Positions 27,873-36,318 of a DNA stretch of 64,000 nucleotides are shown piece after piece. The stretch's first letter is position 1, and each line of letters starts with the position of its first letter. Position numbers and translations under genes: made by a program. Under the pieces are notes generated by a model. The model saw nothing but the letters and a program-made list of their open reading frames with translations, was not told the origin of the DNA and ran no database searches. The DNA is from Variovorax sp. SG517. Lineage in GTDB: Bacteria > Pseudomonadota > Gammaproteobacteria > Burkholderiales > Burkholderiaceae_C. The stretch spans positions 248,001-312,000 of the forward strand of contig NZ_JABMJG010000001.1 of assembly GCF_013376045.1 (NCBI RefSeq), written 5' to 3'.

Positions 27873-29651
27873 TCAGGAACGTTCGATGGCCGCGGCCAGT
27901 GCGCGGCCGAGCGTCCGGTCGTCGACGGGTTTGCGCAGCAGCGGCAGCGCCTGCCGCCGCGCCGCCTCGATCACCGCCGGGCCGGTATCCGCCGTGACCA
28001 TGACGACGGGCAGCGCCGGCCGTGCGCAGCGCTGCCCGCGCAGGCGCTCGGCGGCGTCGAAGCCCGAGACGCCGCCGAGCCGGCAGTCGAGCACCAGCGC
28101 ATCGGGCTCGTCGATCTGCTGCAGCGCCTCGTCGAGCGTGGAGGCGGCGAGCACGCGGCAGCCCATAGCGCCCAGCGCGTTGAGGTAGGCGCCGCGCACC
28201 ATCGGGTCGTCCTCCAGCACCAGCACGCAGCGCCCGTCCAGGCTCCACGGAGCATCTGCGCCGTCTCCCTCGGCGCCCTCGGCTCCGGGCGGTGCGGCCA
28301 GCGGCAGCCGCAAACGGAAACAGGCACCCGCGCCGAGGCTGGACTCGAGCTCGACCGGCACGCCCAGCAGCTCGGCCACCCGTCGCACGATGCCCAGGCC
28401 CAGGCCGTGCCCCGCAGCCGCCGGGGCGCCGGGGCCCGCCGCATGGAGCTGCACCAGGTCCTCGAACACGATCCGGTGGTTCTCGGGGGCGATGCCGGGG
28501 CCGCTGTCCCGCACTGTCAGCTCGACCTCGGCATTCGATGCGTCCGCTGCTGCGTCCCGCACGCGGGCCCGCACCTCGACCTGCCCGTCCGCGGGCGAGA
28601 ACTTGATCGCGTTGTCGATGAGGTTGGCCAGCATGCGGCGCAGCAGGTCGGGGTCGGTGCGCACCGCCAGGCCGGGCGGGCAGTCGGTGTGCAGGCCGAC
28701 CCGGCGCGCCGCCGCCGCCGCACCGAAGCTGGCCGCCACGGCCGTCAGCAGCCGGTCGACTCGCACGCGCTGGGGCTGGGCCACGACCACGCCAGCATCG
28801 AGCTTCGAGACGTCGAGCAGGGCATCGAGCATGGCGCGCAGCTGCTCCAGGCTGCTGTCGACCACCTCGACGATCGCGCGTGCGTCGGGCGCCATCGCCA
28901 CGTGCCGCAGCGCGCCCACGTTGAGCGCCATCGCCTGCAGGGGCTGGCGCAAGTCGTGGCTGGCGCCGGCCAGGAAGCGGCTCTTGTCGTTGTTGGCGCG
29001 CACCGCCTCGTCGCGGGCGATGGCCAGTTGCGTGCGCTCGAACTCCAGCGAGGTGGCCAGCGCCTGGTTCTCGGCGCGGATGCCGAACGACTCCTCGAAG
29101 GTCTGCAGGTTGCGCCGGGCAAAGCGCGTCTGCACGCCGAAGAACATCAGCACCAGCGCGCCCACGCCCCAGCCGAGCCAGCCGCCGGCCATCAGCCACA
29201 TGGCCGCCGTGGGCACGAAGAGCAACCCCGCGTAGGCCAGGAAAGCGGGCATCACGGTCGCGCTCGTGGACACGGCACCCGCGCCCCATGACACCAGGAT
29301 CATCGTGAGGACCGCATCGAGCGTCGGGTCGAGCCGGGCCATGAACAGCGCCGCGGAGCCGTTGCAGGCGCCGATCAGCACGTTCCAGCGCACGGTGGCG
29401 CGCAGTCGCGCGGCGATCGGGCGGGTGCGGTCGGCGGCCATGCGCGCGAGCGCGGCGGCACGCCACTCGCGGCTGGCGATCACCGCCGCGAACCAGCCCA
29501 GCACCCACGGCGCCGGAAGGTCGCGCCAGACGATGGCGGCAACGACGGCGGCGGTGAGCAGGATCTGCCAGCGCAAGCCCACGGCCTGCTCGGCGACCAC
29601 CTGCAGGCGCCGCTCGTCCAGCTCGTCCAGTTCGTCGGGGGCGGACGGCAT
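27873..29651 (-). CDS. Hybrid sensor histidine kinase with C-terminal receiver domain
   Basis: A 592-residue membrane kinase. Residues about 25-195 hold five or six hydrophobic segments and no obvious extracytoplasmic domain, so sensing may be within the membrane. A short coiled coil leads to the phosphoacceptor region SRFLAGASHDLRQPLQAMAL near 227-246, the ATP-binding N-box LANLIDNAIKFSP, DSGPGIAPEN and GHGLGLGIV. The receiver domain (about 470-592) has LVLEDDPMVRGAY, the phosphorylatable Asp in LVLDCRLGGVSGFD and KPVDD. It starts 2 bases after the stop of the upstream response-regulator gene. It most likely passes phosphate to that LuxR-type regulator and so controls the adjacent operon. 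Confidence 0.9.
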   Translation of the reverse strand: MPSAPDELDELDERRLQVVAEQAVGLRWQILLTAAVVAAIVWRDLPAPWVLGWFAAVIASREWRAAALARMAADRTRPIAARLRATVRWNVLIGACNGSAALFMARLDPTLDAVLTMILVSWGAGAVSTSATVMPAFLAYAGLLFVPTAAMWLMAGGWLGWGVGALVLMFFGVQTRFARRNLQTFEESFGIRAENQALATSLEFERTQLAIARDEAVRANNDKSRFLAGASHDLRQPLQAMALNVGALRHVAMAPDARAIVEVVDSSLEQLRAMLDALLDVSKLDAGVVVAQPQRVRVDRLLTAVAASFGAAAAARRVGLHTDCPPGLAVRTDPDLLRRMLANLIDNAIKFSPADGQVEVRARVRDAAADASNAEVELTVRDSGPGIAPENHRIVFEDLVQLHAAGPGAPAAAGHGLGLGIVRRVAELLGVPVELESSLGAGACFRLRLPLAAPPGAEGAEGDGADAPWSLDGRCVLVLEDDPMVRGAYLNALGAMGCRVLAASTLDEALQQIDEPDALVLDCRLGGVSGFDAAERLRGQRCARPALPVVMVTADTGPAVIEAARRQALPLLRKPVDDRTLGRALAAAIERS

Positions 29652-29653
29652 GC

Positions 29654-30337
29654 TCAGGCAGCCTCGAGCGCCCATGCAGCCTGCGCGTCGAAGACGCGGC
29701 ACAGGGCATCGGTGCGGTTGCGCGCGCCGAGCGCGCGGTAGACCATCGACAGATGCACCTTCACGGTGCCCTCGGCAATCTGCAGCTGGCGCGCGATCAG
29801 CTTGACCGGCATGCCCCGCATCGCCAGCGCCAGCACCTGGCGCTGGCGCGGCGACAGCTCGACGCGCAGGAAGCCGGCCAGATCCTCGCGCGGCAGCTCG
29901 TCGGGCTCGCGCGCGCGGGTCACGTCGTCGGCCAGCACGAACTCGGCCGGCAGGTAGATCCTGTGGCGCAGCACCACGCGCAGGGCGGCCTCCATGTCCT
30001 CGAGCCGGTACGACTTGGGAATGAAGCCGGCCGCGCCGGCCTCGATGACCTCGCGCACGCGCTGCGGCGAACTTTCCGCGGACTGCATGCACACGGGCGT
30101 GGCCTCGAAATGCGCCTTCACGGCCTTGAGCGCGGCCAGGCCGGAGAGTTGGGGCAGGTGGTAGTCGAGCAGCAGCAGGTCGGTGCCGGCGGGGTCGAGC
30201 CGGCAGGCCTGTTCGGCGTCCCGCACGGCTTCGAAGTGGAAGGGGCGGCCCGGTTCGATCTCGGCGGCCATGCGCTCCAGCAGGAGGCGGGTGCCGTTCC
30301 AGACGATCTCATGGTCATCGACCAGCAGAACCTTCAT
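29654..30337 (-). CDS. NarL/LuxR-family response regulator
   Basis: A 227-residue response regulator, first gene of the minus-strand operon that leads to the kinase and the giant fusion enzyme. The receiver domain starts MKVLLVDDHEIVWNGTRLLL, with the phosphorylatable Asp in LLLLDYHLPQLSGLA near residue 58 and the conserved Lys in FIPKSY. The LuxR helix-turn-helix near the C-terminus reads LSPRQRQVLALAMRGMPVKL and IAEGTVKVHLSMVYRALGA. GAGAGG precedes the ATG. The 8-base inverted repeat at 30428-30470 in the divergent promoter region is a candidate binding site, which would make the operon self-regulated. Confidence 0.92.
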   Translation of the reverse strand: MKVLLVDDHEIVWNGTRLLLERMAAEIEPGRPFHFEAVRDAEQACRLDPAGTDLLLLDYHLPQLSGLAALKAVKAHFEATPVCMQSAESSPQRVREVIEAGAAGFIPKSYRLEDMEAALRVVLRHRIYLPAEFVLADDVTRAREPDELPREDLAGFLRVELSPRQRQVLALAMRGMPVKLIARQLQIAEGTVKVHLSMVYRALGARNRTDALCRVFDAQAAWALEAA

Positions 30338-30427
30338 ACGGGCCTCTCGTCTACGGTGGCCCTCCCCGTCCTGATGCAGATTAGCGCAAAGCTTCCCAAC
30401 AAGCGAGCGCACGCACCTACACCAAAG

Positions 30428-30470
30428 GCCTAGTCGATCGGCCGCCCCGGCACCGCCCCGGAGACTAGGC
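30428..30470. promoter_or_regulatory. Inverted repeat in the divergent RR/PLD promoter region
   Basis: GCCTAGTC (30428-30435) and GACTAGGC (30463-30470) are perfect 8-base inverted arms with a 27-base spacer. They lie between the divergent LuxR-type regulator and phospholipase D-like genes. The long spacing fits two separate half-sites, or a looped RNA structure, rather than one dimer site. Confidence 0.45.
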
Positions 30471-30541
30471 GCTGCGTTCAATTGTTGCGGCGGGCACCGC
30501 GCGGAAGACTGGCCGCCTCCGATGCACCAAGGACCGCCGCC

Positions 30542-32272
30542 ATGAACACCCCGAAGCCTTTTGCCATGCTGCGTGCCGCATGGGAGCCGCTTGCCTGCCG
30601 GTTGTGCATCCTGGCGCTCCACCACCCGGTGCTCGCCCGCGCGCTGTGCGCCGCGGCCATGGCCGCGATCTCGCTGCTGGCCGGTTGCGCCGCATTGCCC
30701 GGCGACGTGCAGCGGGTCGCGTCGCAGGCGCGCACCGACGTCGAAGACAGTGCGCTCGCACGCATCGCCGCCGCGTCGCTGCCGGGCCTGGACGGCGCGA
30801 TGGCCGAAGCAACCGGTGTGTCGGGCGTGTCGGGCGTGCGCCTGCTGCCCGGCGGCGACCAGGCCTTCGACGCGCGCATCGCGCTCGTGCAGGCCGCACG
30901 GCATACCGTCGACGCGCAGTACTACGTCGTGGCCGGCGACGCCTCGGGGCGGCAGTTCCTGCGCGAGTTGCGCGACGCGGCTGCGCGCGGCGTGCGCGTG
31001 CGCCTGCTGGTCGACGACCTGTACGCGGGCGGAGACGACGAGATGCTGGCCGGGCTGGCCGCGCACGCCAACGTCGAGGTGCGCGTCTTCAACCCGCTGC
31101 CGGTGCGCAGCGGCGGCGTGCGCACGCGCGTGCTGCTGTCGCTGCACGAGATCGGCCGCGTGAACCGGCGCATGCACAACAAGCTCTTCATCGCCGACAA
31201 CAGCTTCGCCATTACCGGAGGGCGCAACGTTGCCGACGAGTACTTCGGGCGCAGCAAGCCGGCGAACTTCATCGACATGGACGCGCTGCTGGCCGGGCCG
31301 GCGGTGCGCGCGCTGTCGGCGAGCTTCGACGCCTTCTGGAACGGACCGCTGTCGTACCCGTTCGAGGCCATCGCGGCCGGTCAGCGCCCGACACCGGCCC
31401 GTGCCCGCGAACGCTTCGCCGAGCTGGTACGCGACCTCGGGCGCTTCGTGCCTCCTTCGAACGAGCTCGACGCGCTGGGGCGCGGCCCGGTCGGCGCGCA
31501 GCTGGCGCGGGGGCTGGTCGAGCTGGTGCCCGCGAGGGTGCGCGTGGTGGCGGATGCGATGGTGCAAGGCCCGTTCGCGAGCGACGCCGGCGAGAGCATC
31601 AGGAACGCCGGGGATGCCGGAGAACCGCAAGGCCGCGAAGGCGCGGTAATGGCCGCGAACCTCGATCTTTTTCGCGCCGCGCGCTCCGAGGTGCTCGTCG
31701 TCTCGCCCTACTTCGTTCCCATGCCCCGGATGATCGAGGCGCTCGCCCACGCGAGCCGCGAGGGCGCGAGCGTGTCGGTGATGACCAATTCGCTCGCCAC
31801 CACCGACGAGCCGCTGGTGCACTACGGCTATGCGCGCTACCGCAGCGCCCTGCTGCAGATGGGCGCCGCACTATATGAACTGATGCCGGCCAGCGAACCG
31901 CATCCGGCCTGGAGCGACACCGAGAACGGCCGCGGCTCGCTCGGCCGCCTGCACGCCAAGCTGGCGGTGGTCGACCGGCGCTGGTTCTACGTGGGGTCGA
32001 TGAACATGGACCGGCGCTCGGCACATTGCAACACCGAGCTGGGCCTGATCGTCGACAGCCCCGCGCTGGCCGGCGAGCTGGCCGACCTGATCCGGCGCGC
32101 GCGCGTGCCCGCGAGCTTCGCCGTGAGTGAAGCGCCCCGGCGCGGCGGCCTGCAATGGAGCTTCCTGCGCGACGGACGCCGCTGGGTGCTGCACCGGGAG
32201 CCCGAATCGAACTGGGCCCAGCGGCTGCGCTGGTCGATGCTGTCCCTGGTGGTGGACGAAGATTTCCTGTAG
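30542..32272 (+). CDS. Phospholipase D/cardiolipin synthase-like protein (ClsC type), lipoprotein-like N-terminus
   Basis: A 576-residue protein with two HKD catalytic motifs: MHNKLFIADNSFAITGGRN (about residues 210-228) and LHAKLAVVDRRWFYVGSMN (about 471-489). Two HKD motifs are the mark of the phospholipase D superfamily; bacterial members of this length and pattern are usually ClsC-like cardiolipin synthases joining phosphatidylglycerol to another phospholipid. The N-terminus contains a lipobox-like ISLLAGCAALPG near residues 43-54, so a shorter lipoprotein starting at an internal ATG near 30659 is possible. AAGGA upstream favours ATG 30542. The stop is followed 10 bases later by the BrkB gene, probably co-transcribed. 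Confidence 0.88.
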   Translation: MNTPKPFAMLRAAWEPLACRLCILALHHPVLARALCAAAMAAISLLAGCAALPGDVQRVASQARTDVEDSALARIAAASLPGLDGAMAEATGVSGVSGVRLLPGGDQAFDARIALVQAARHTVDAQYYVVAGDASGRQFLRELRDAAARGVRVRLLVDDLYAGGDDEMLAGLAAHANVEVRVFNPLPVRSGGVRTRVLLSLHEIGRVNRRMHNKLFIADNSFAITGGRNVADEYFGRSKPANFIDMDALLAGPAVRALSASFDAFWNGPLSYPFEAIAAGQRPTPARARERFAELVRDLGRFVPPSNELDALGRGPVGAQLARGLVELVPARVRVVADAMVQGPFASDAGESIRNAGDAGEPQGREGAVMAANLDLFRAARSEVLVVSPYFVPMPRMIEALAHASREGASVSVMTNSLATTDEPLVHYGYARYRSALLQMGAALYELMPASEPHPAWSDTENGRGSLGRLHAKLAVVDRRWFYVGSMNMDRRSAHCNTELGLIVDSPALAGELADLIRRARVPASFAVSEAPRRGGLQWSFLRDGRRWVLHREPESNWAQRLRWSMLSLVVDEDFL

Positions 32273-32282
32273 CAGGGAACCG

Positions 32283-33254
32283 ATGACAATCGACTGCAGC
32301 GGCAGCGGCAGCGGCGGTGGCCATCGCGCCCGCGGAACCGCCCTGCCCCTCCTCCCTCAGCGATACATGTTTGCCCTGACCCGCCTGACCATCGACCGCG
32401 CCAGGAATGAGCGCCTGCCGCAGGTCGCCGGAAGCCTCGCGTTCACGACCCTGCTGTCCATCGTGCCCCTGCTGGCGGCGAGCTTCGCGCTGCTCACGCG
32501 ATTCCATGCCTTCGCGCGGTTCAAGGATGCGCTGCAGGAGTTCCTGTTGAGCAGGCTGCTTCCCGTGGACATCGCGCGCACGGTGCTGAAGTACCTGAAC
32601 CAGTTCGCCGCGAACGCCAGCGGCCTGACCTGGGTCGGATCCCTCCTCTTGCTGGGCACGGCCATCGCGATGCTGCTCACCGTGGAGAACGCGCTCAACC
32701 AGATGTGGAAGATCCGGAAGAACCGGCCGTTCTTCAAGAGGGTCGGCCTGTATCTGGCGATGCTGGCGGTCGGCCCGCCCGTCCTGGGCCTGAGCCTGTG
32801 GGCCACGTCGTATCTGCTGGGCATCTCCATGGGCCTGATCGGCGCGCTGCCGGCCTCGCTCGCATTCGTGCTCGACCTCGGGCCGCTGCTGCTCGGCACG
32901 GTCGTGCTGACGAGCATGTTCTACCTCGTGCCCAACACCAGGGTGAGGCTGCGCGATGCCTTCGCGGGCGGCCTGGTCGCCAGCATGGCTTTCGAGCTCG
33001 GCAAGCGCGGCTTCACCACCTATCTCGTCAAGGTGCCGACGTACAAGGCGCTGTATGGCGCATTCGCGGTGCTCCCCATGTTCCTGCTGTGGGTGTACTT
33101 CTCATGGCTGGTCACGCTGCTCGCGGCCATGATGACCGCCAACCTCGCGCTCACCCGGCGGCGACCGGCGGGCAAGCCCGCCCGGGCCCGGTTGCCGCGC
33201 CGGCCTCGTTCGGGCCTTCAGGCGAGCAGCAGCGAAGCCTCGTCGCGCCAGTAG
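32283..33254 (+). CDS. YihY/BrkB-family inner membrane protein
   Basis: A 323-residue membrane protein with about six helices. The family core is visible in LPQVAGSLAFTTLLSIVPLL, TWVGSLLLLGTAIAMLLTVENALNQMW and FYLVPNTRVRLRDAFAGGLVASMAFELGKRGF. The family was once called ribonuclease BN by mistake; its function is uncertain and a transport or envelope role is likely. AGGGAA lies 3 bases before ATG 32283. The N-terminus has a Gly-Ser run coded by a short GGCAGC repeat, which may mean translation really starts at ATG 32367 (MFALTRLTIDRAR). The 3' end overlaps the convergent small gene by 37 bases. Confidence 0.85.
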   Translation: MTIDCSGSGSGGGHRARGTALPLLPQRYMFALTRLTIDRARNERLPQVAGSLAFTTLLSIVPLLAASFALLTRFHAFARFKDALQEFLLSRLLPVDIARTVLKYLNQFAANASGLTWVGSLLLLGTAIAMLLTVENALNQMWKIRKNRPFFKRVGLYLAMLAVGPPVLGLSLWATSYLLGISMGLIGALPASLAFVLDLGPLLLGTVVLTSMFYLVPNTRVRLRDAFAGGLVASMAFELGKRGFTTYLVKVPTYKALYGAFAVLPMFLLWVYFSWLVTLLAAMMTANLALTRRRPAGKPARARLPRRPRSGLQASSSEASSRQ

Positions 33255-33439
33255 TTCACCGCGGCGAGCCACCCCTCCCACACGCAGCCATTGCAGCCGC
33301 GGCCGCAGCAGGTGGTGGGCTCGGGCGGCGGTGGGCGCAGCGTGAGGCCCTGGGCATCGAGCAGCGCCTGCACGTGCTCGATCAGCGCTTGCGCACCGGC
33401 GAGGTTGGTAGGTTCGGGAAGCTGGTCGATGGGGTTCAT
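33218..33439 (-). CDS. Small oxidoreductase-like domain protein (Cys-rich)
   Basis: A 73-residue protein whose C-terminal half carries PTTCCGRGCNGCVWEGWLAA (residues about 41-60), the Cys pattern of the oxidoreductase-like N-terminal domain family (PF09791). These small proteins occur alone in proteobacteria and fused in eukaryotes; the role is unknown and a metal or iron-sulfur site is plausible. It starts 13 bases after the stop of the upstream sensor kinase gene and is probably the third gene of that operon. Its 3' end runs 37 bases into the convergent BrkB gene. Confidence 0.75.
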   Translation of the reverse strand: MNPIDQLPEPTNLAGAQALIEHVQALLDAQGLTLRPPPPEPTTCCGRGCNGCVWEGWLAAVNYWRDEASLLLA

Positions 33440-33452
33440 GGTGCAGAGGTCT

Positions 33453-34805
33453 TCAGGCCAGCAGGTTCAGTTCGAGCCGCATCTTCGCCCCGCCCGATTC
33501 GCTCGACCCGATGGTGAGCCGGCCGCCGTGCAGGCGCGCCACCTCGGCCACCAGATGCAGGCCCAGCCCCGCGCCGCGCCCTCGCGGCACCAGCCGGTGG
33601 AACGGCGCCACCACGCGCTCGCGGTCGGCCTCGGGAATGCCGGGGCCGGAGTCGAGCACCTCGAAGCCCGAGGGCTCCCACAGCCGCACCTGGATGTCGC
33701 AGCCCTGCCCGCCGTGCTCGATGGCGTTCTGGATCAGGTTGCTCAGCGCACGCTCCAGCGAGGGCGCATCGCCGCGCACCCACAGCGGCTTCGGCGCTTC
33801 CACCGACAGCGTGCAGCGGTTCATGATGGCCAGCGGCGCGATATCGCCCGCCACGCGCTCGCACAGCGCCTTCAGGTCGACCTCCTGCTGGTCGTGCGCG
33901 GCGATGCGGTCCAGCCGCTGCAGGTCGAGCAGCTGCTCGGCCAGCGTGGCGAGCCGCGCCGAGGCCTGCAGGAGCTTCACCTTGAGCGGGCCGTCCTGCA
34001 GCCCCTCGAGATGGATCTGCAGCGTGGTGATGGGCGTGCGCAGCTCGTGCGCGGCATCGGCCAGGAAGCGCTCCTGCCGGTCGTAGCCTTCGTTGAGCCG
34101 GTCGAAGGCACGGTTCACCGCGTTGACCAGCGGACGGATCTCGCTGGCCACGTTGGCCAGCGGCAGCCGCGTGGTGCGCTCGTGCACGTCGATGCTCTCG
34201 GCATGCTCGGCCGTGGCCACCACGCCCTTGAGGCCGCGCTTCACGACGAAGGGCGTGGCGAGGATCACGCCAAGGCAGGTCACCAGCGCCATCGGCGCCA
34301 CCAGGAACAGGAAGGCAATGGCGGTGCCCTTGAGCGTGTTCCTCACCGTCAGCGGGCTGCCGGTCTGCGTCATCAGGGCCACGGGGCCGGCGCGCGTCTC
34401 CACCCGCTCGAAGCGGGCCTTGGGGCGCGTGTTGTCGCTCTCGGGGTCGATGGCCATGCGCTCCATGCCGTCGAGCGAATCGAAGAGCCTGGCGTAGACG
34501 GGCGGTACCTCGCCGTTGCGCAGCTCCGAGCCGCGGCTGTCGCGCGCGATGAACCAGAAGGGCGGATCGGCCTCCCGCAGGCGCTGCACCTCCGGCGTGG
34601 GCTCTATCGCGAGCTTGCCGTCGGGCGCCAGCACCAGCGCGCGCTGGATGGCCTTGATGGTCTCCTGCCCGGTCTCGTCGACCACGCGCCCCAGCACCCA
34701 GGCAAGGCCGAGAAAACCGCCCATCACGAGCACGCCGACCACCACCTGCAGCAGGATCAGGCTCCAGATCAGCCGCCAGCGCAGCGAGAGCAGGCCGAGT
34801 CTCAT
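33453..34805 (-). CDS. OmpR-type sensor histidine kinase
   Basis: A 450-residue kinase with an N-terminal helix (about 10-38), a periplasmic sensor domain of roughly 120 residues and a second helix near 165-190. A HAMP-like linker is followed by the phosphoacceptor site FLADAAHELRTPITTLQIHL, the N-box LSNLIQNAIEHGG, DSGPGIPEAD and GAGLGLHLV. It begins 7 bases after the stop of the response regulator, the normal order of an OmpR/EnvZ-type pair. The signal is unknown. The neighbourhood of lipid and envelope genes (PAP2, LpxO-like, BrkB) suggests envelope-related sensing, but that is inference only. Confidence 0.92.
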   Translation of the reverse strand: MRLGLLSLRWRLIWSLILLQVVVGVLVMGGFLGLAWVLGRVVDETGQETIKAIQRALVLAPDGKLAIEPTPEVQRLREADPPFWFIARDSRGSELRNGEVPPVYARLFDSLDGMERMAIDPESDNTRPKARFERVETRAGPVALMTQTGSPLTVRNTLKGTAIAFLFLVAPMALVTCLGVILATPFVVKRGLKGVVATAEHAESIDVHERTTRLPLANVASEIRPLVNAVNRAFDRLNEGYDRQERFLADAAHELRTPITTLQIHLEGLQDGPLKVKLLQASARLATLAEQLLDLQRLDRIAAHDQQEVDLKALCERVAGDIAPLAIMNRCTLSVEAPKPLWVRGDAPSLERALSNLIQNAIEHGGQGCDIQVRLWEPSGFEVLDSGPGIPEADRERVVAPFHRLVPRGRGAGLGLHLVAEVARLHGGRLTIGSSESGGAKMRLELNLLA

Positions 34806-34812
34806 GCGATGG

Positions 34813-35496
34813 TCATGCCGCCGGACGCGCCGCGCAGATCAGGTAGCCCACGCCGCGGATGGCGTGGATCTCGACCTGCGCGCCGGCCTTGTCGAGCTTG
34901 GAGCGCAGGCGCGACACGTGCGTGTCGAGCGCGTTCGACTGGATCTCGTCCTCGTGGCCGTACACGCGCTCCTGCATCGCCTCGCGCAGCACGGTGCGGC
35001 CGCGGTGCTCAAGCAGCGCCTCGAGCACGAGCAGCTCGCGGCGCGGCAGCGTGATGCTGTGCTCGCCCACGTGGGCCTGCCGCGTGTGGTGGTCGAAGCG
35101 CAGTTGCCCGAGCGTCATGACGAGATTGGCGCGCACCGCAGGGCGCCGCGCCAGCGCGCGCACGCGCGCCATGAGCTCGTCCATCGAGAAGGGCTTGGCG
35201 AGATAGTCGTCGGCGCCGCCATCGAGGCTCAGCACGCGCTCGGCCACGTCGGTCATGGCAGTGAGCACCAGCACGGCGGCGGGAATGTCGTTCTCGCGCA
35301 GGAAGGCCACCAGCGAGAGGCCGTCGCCGTCGGGCAGACCGCGGTCGAGCACGATCACGTCGTGCTGCGCCGAGAGCGCCGCATCCTCTGCCTCGCGCAG
35401 CGAGCCCGCCACGTCGACCACCGCCTGGTTCTGCCGCAACGCGGAGGCCAGGGCTTGCGCGAGGTCGACTTCGTCTTCGACGAGCAGGATTCTCAT
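34813..35496 (-). CDS. OmpR-family response regulator
   Basis: A 227-residue regulator with receiver start MRILLVEDEVDLAQALASAL, Asp in VIVLDRGLPDGDG near residue 51, and Lys in YLAKPFSMDELMAR. The C-terminal winged helix includes LPRRELLVLEALLEH and NALDTHVSRLRSKLDKAG. ATG 35496 is the standard start; the longer frame to 35682 is unsupported. The leader just upstream lacks a Shine-Dalgarno and holds a hexamer repeat (35503-35526). It is divergent from the PAP2 phosphatase gene, a possible target, and partners the kinase downstream. Confidence 0.93.
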   Translation of the reverse strand: MRILLVEDEVDLAQALASALRQNQAVVDVAGSLREAEDAALSAQHDVIVLDRGLPDGDGLSLVAFLRENDIPAAVLVLTAMTDVAERVLSLDGGADDYLAKPFSMDELMARVRALARRPAVRANLVMTLGQLRFDHHTRQAHVGEHSITLPRRELLVLEALLEHRGRTVLREAMQERVYGHEDEIQSNALDTHVSRLRSKLDKAGAQVEIHAIRGVGYLICAARPAA

Positions 35497-35502
35497 GGAG
35501 CT

Positions 35503-35526
35503 GGAAGCGGAAGCAGAAGCGGAAGT
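35503..35526. repeat. Hexamer tandem repeat in the leader of a response regulator
   Basis: GGAAGC, GGAAGC, AGAAGC, GGAAGT follow one another on the plus strand, 6 bases upstream of the regulator ATG at 35496. In the mRNA this gives a pyrimidine-rich leader (GCUUCC units) in place of a Shine-Dalgarno. Unit number could vary by slippage. Confidence 0.6.
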
Positions 35527-35624
35527 ACGGAGAAAAGGGAGGCCAAAGGCCGGCCATTCTAGGAGAGGCTCTCTCGCGGAAAGCGCAATGTTCACGCAAT
35601 GCAGTTGCATAAGCTGGGGCGCCA

Positions 35625-36314
35625 ATGAACTCCCGCACGGCGACTTCCCTCCCCGCAACTTGCGTTCCCTGGTACCAGGCATTGGGCAGTCGCTTCGCCA
35701 CGCTCTGGGTGGCGAAGATGATCGGCACCACCGTGGGCATCTCGGGCTTCTTCGCCATCTACTTCTGGGTGATGCACAACCCGCCCTCGGAGCCGACCGT
35801 GATGCCCCTCACGCTGCTCGACCACTGGGTGGGCGTGAGCGACGAAGCGATGCTTCTCTACGGATCCCTGTGGTTCTACATCTCACTGCCGCCCGCCTTC
35901 GCGAAGGACTGGGCCGGGCTGCGCGCCTGCGCGCGCGATGCGGCGTTCATTGCGGGCGCAGGCCTCGCGGTGTTCTGGTTCTTTCCGACGACGGTGCCGG
36001 CATTCGCGGTCGACTGGGCGCAGTACCCGTCGCTGATGTTCCTCAAGAACGCAGACGCGGGCGGCAATGCCTTTCCGTCGCTGCACGTGGCCTTCGCGGT
36101 GTTCACCGCCGTGCTGCTGGAGCGTCAGCTTCGCGAGGTGCGGGCGCCGTCGTGGGTGCGCGTGCTCAACGTGCTGTGGGCCCTGGGCATCGTCTACTCG
36201 ACGCTGGCGACGCGCCAGCATGTGCTGCTCGACGTGCTCGGCGGCACGCTGCTGGCGGCCGTCGTGAGCCGGGCAGGCACCGCGCGCGCCCGGCTGGCAT
36301 GGAACGAGGCCTGA
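35625..36314 (+). CDS. PAP2-family membrane phosphatase
   Basis: A 229-residue membrane protein with about six helices. The PAP2 motifs are GGNAFPSLHVAFAVFT (about residues 145-160, with the catalytic His) and YSTLATRQHVLLDVLGG (about 190-206, with the second His and Asp). Such enzymes remove phosphate from lipid phosphates such as phosphatidate, undecaprenyl pyrophosphate or lipid A; the substrate is not readable here. It is divergent from an OmpR-type regulator and ends 4 bases before the convergent LpxO-like gene. The ATG at 35625 has no strong ribosome site but is followed by a typical N-terminus. Confidence 0.85.
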   Translation: MNSRTATSLPATCVPWYQALGSRFATLWVAKMIGTTVGISGFFAIYFWVMHNPPSEPTVMPLTLLDHWVGVSDEAMLLYGSLWFYISLPPAFAKDWAGLRACARDAAFIAGAGLAVFWFFPTTVPAFAVDWAQYPSLMFLKNADAGGNAFPSLHVAFAVFTAVLLERQLREVRAPSWVRVLNVLWALGIVYSTLATRQHVLLDVLGGTLLAAVVSRAGTARARLAWNEA

Positions 36315-36318
36315 GCCC

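Noticed and set aside
22108..28188. Long plus-strand frames opposite the fusion-enzyme gene
   Set aside because: The translations are low-complexity Arg/Ala/His strings without motifs; the minus-strand frame carries all catalytic motifs.
27843..29709. Upstream extension of the fusion-enzyme frame to 29709 (2,511 codons)
   Set aside because: The extra 620 codons are an out-of-frame reading of the kinase gene. ATG 27843 has a GAGGAG ribosome site and starts just before the FAD domain.
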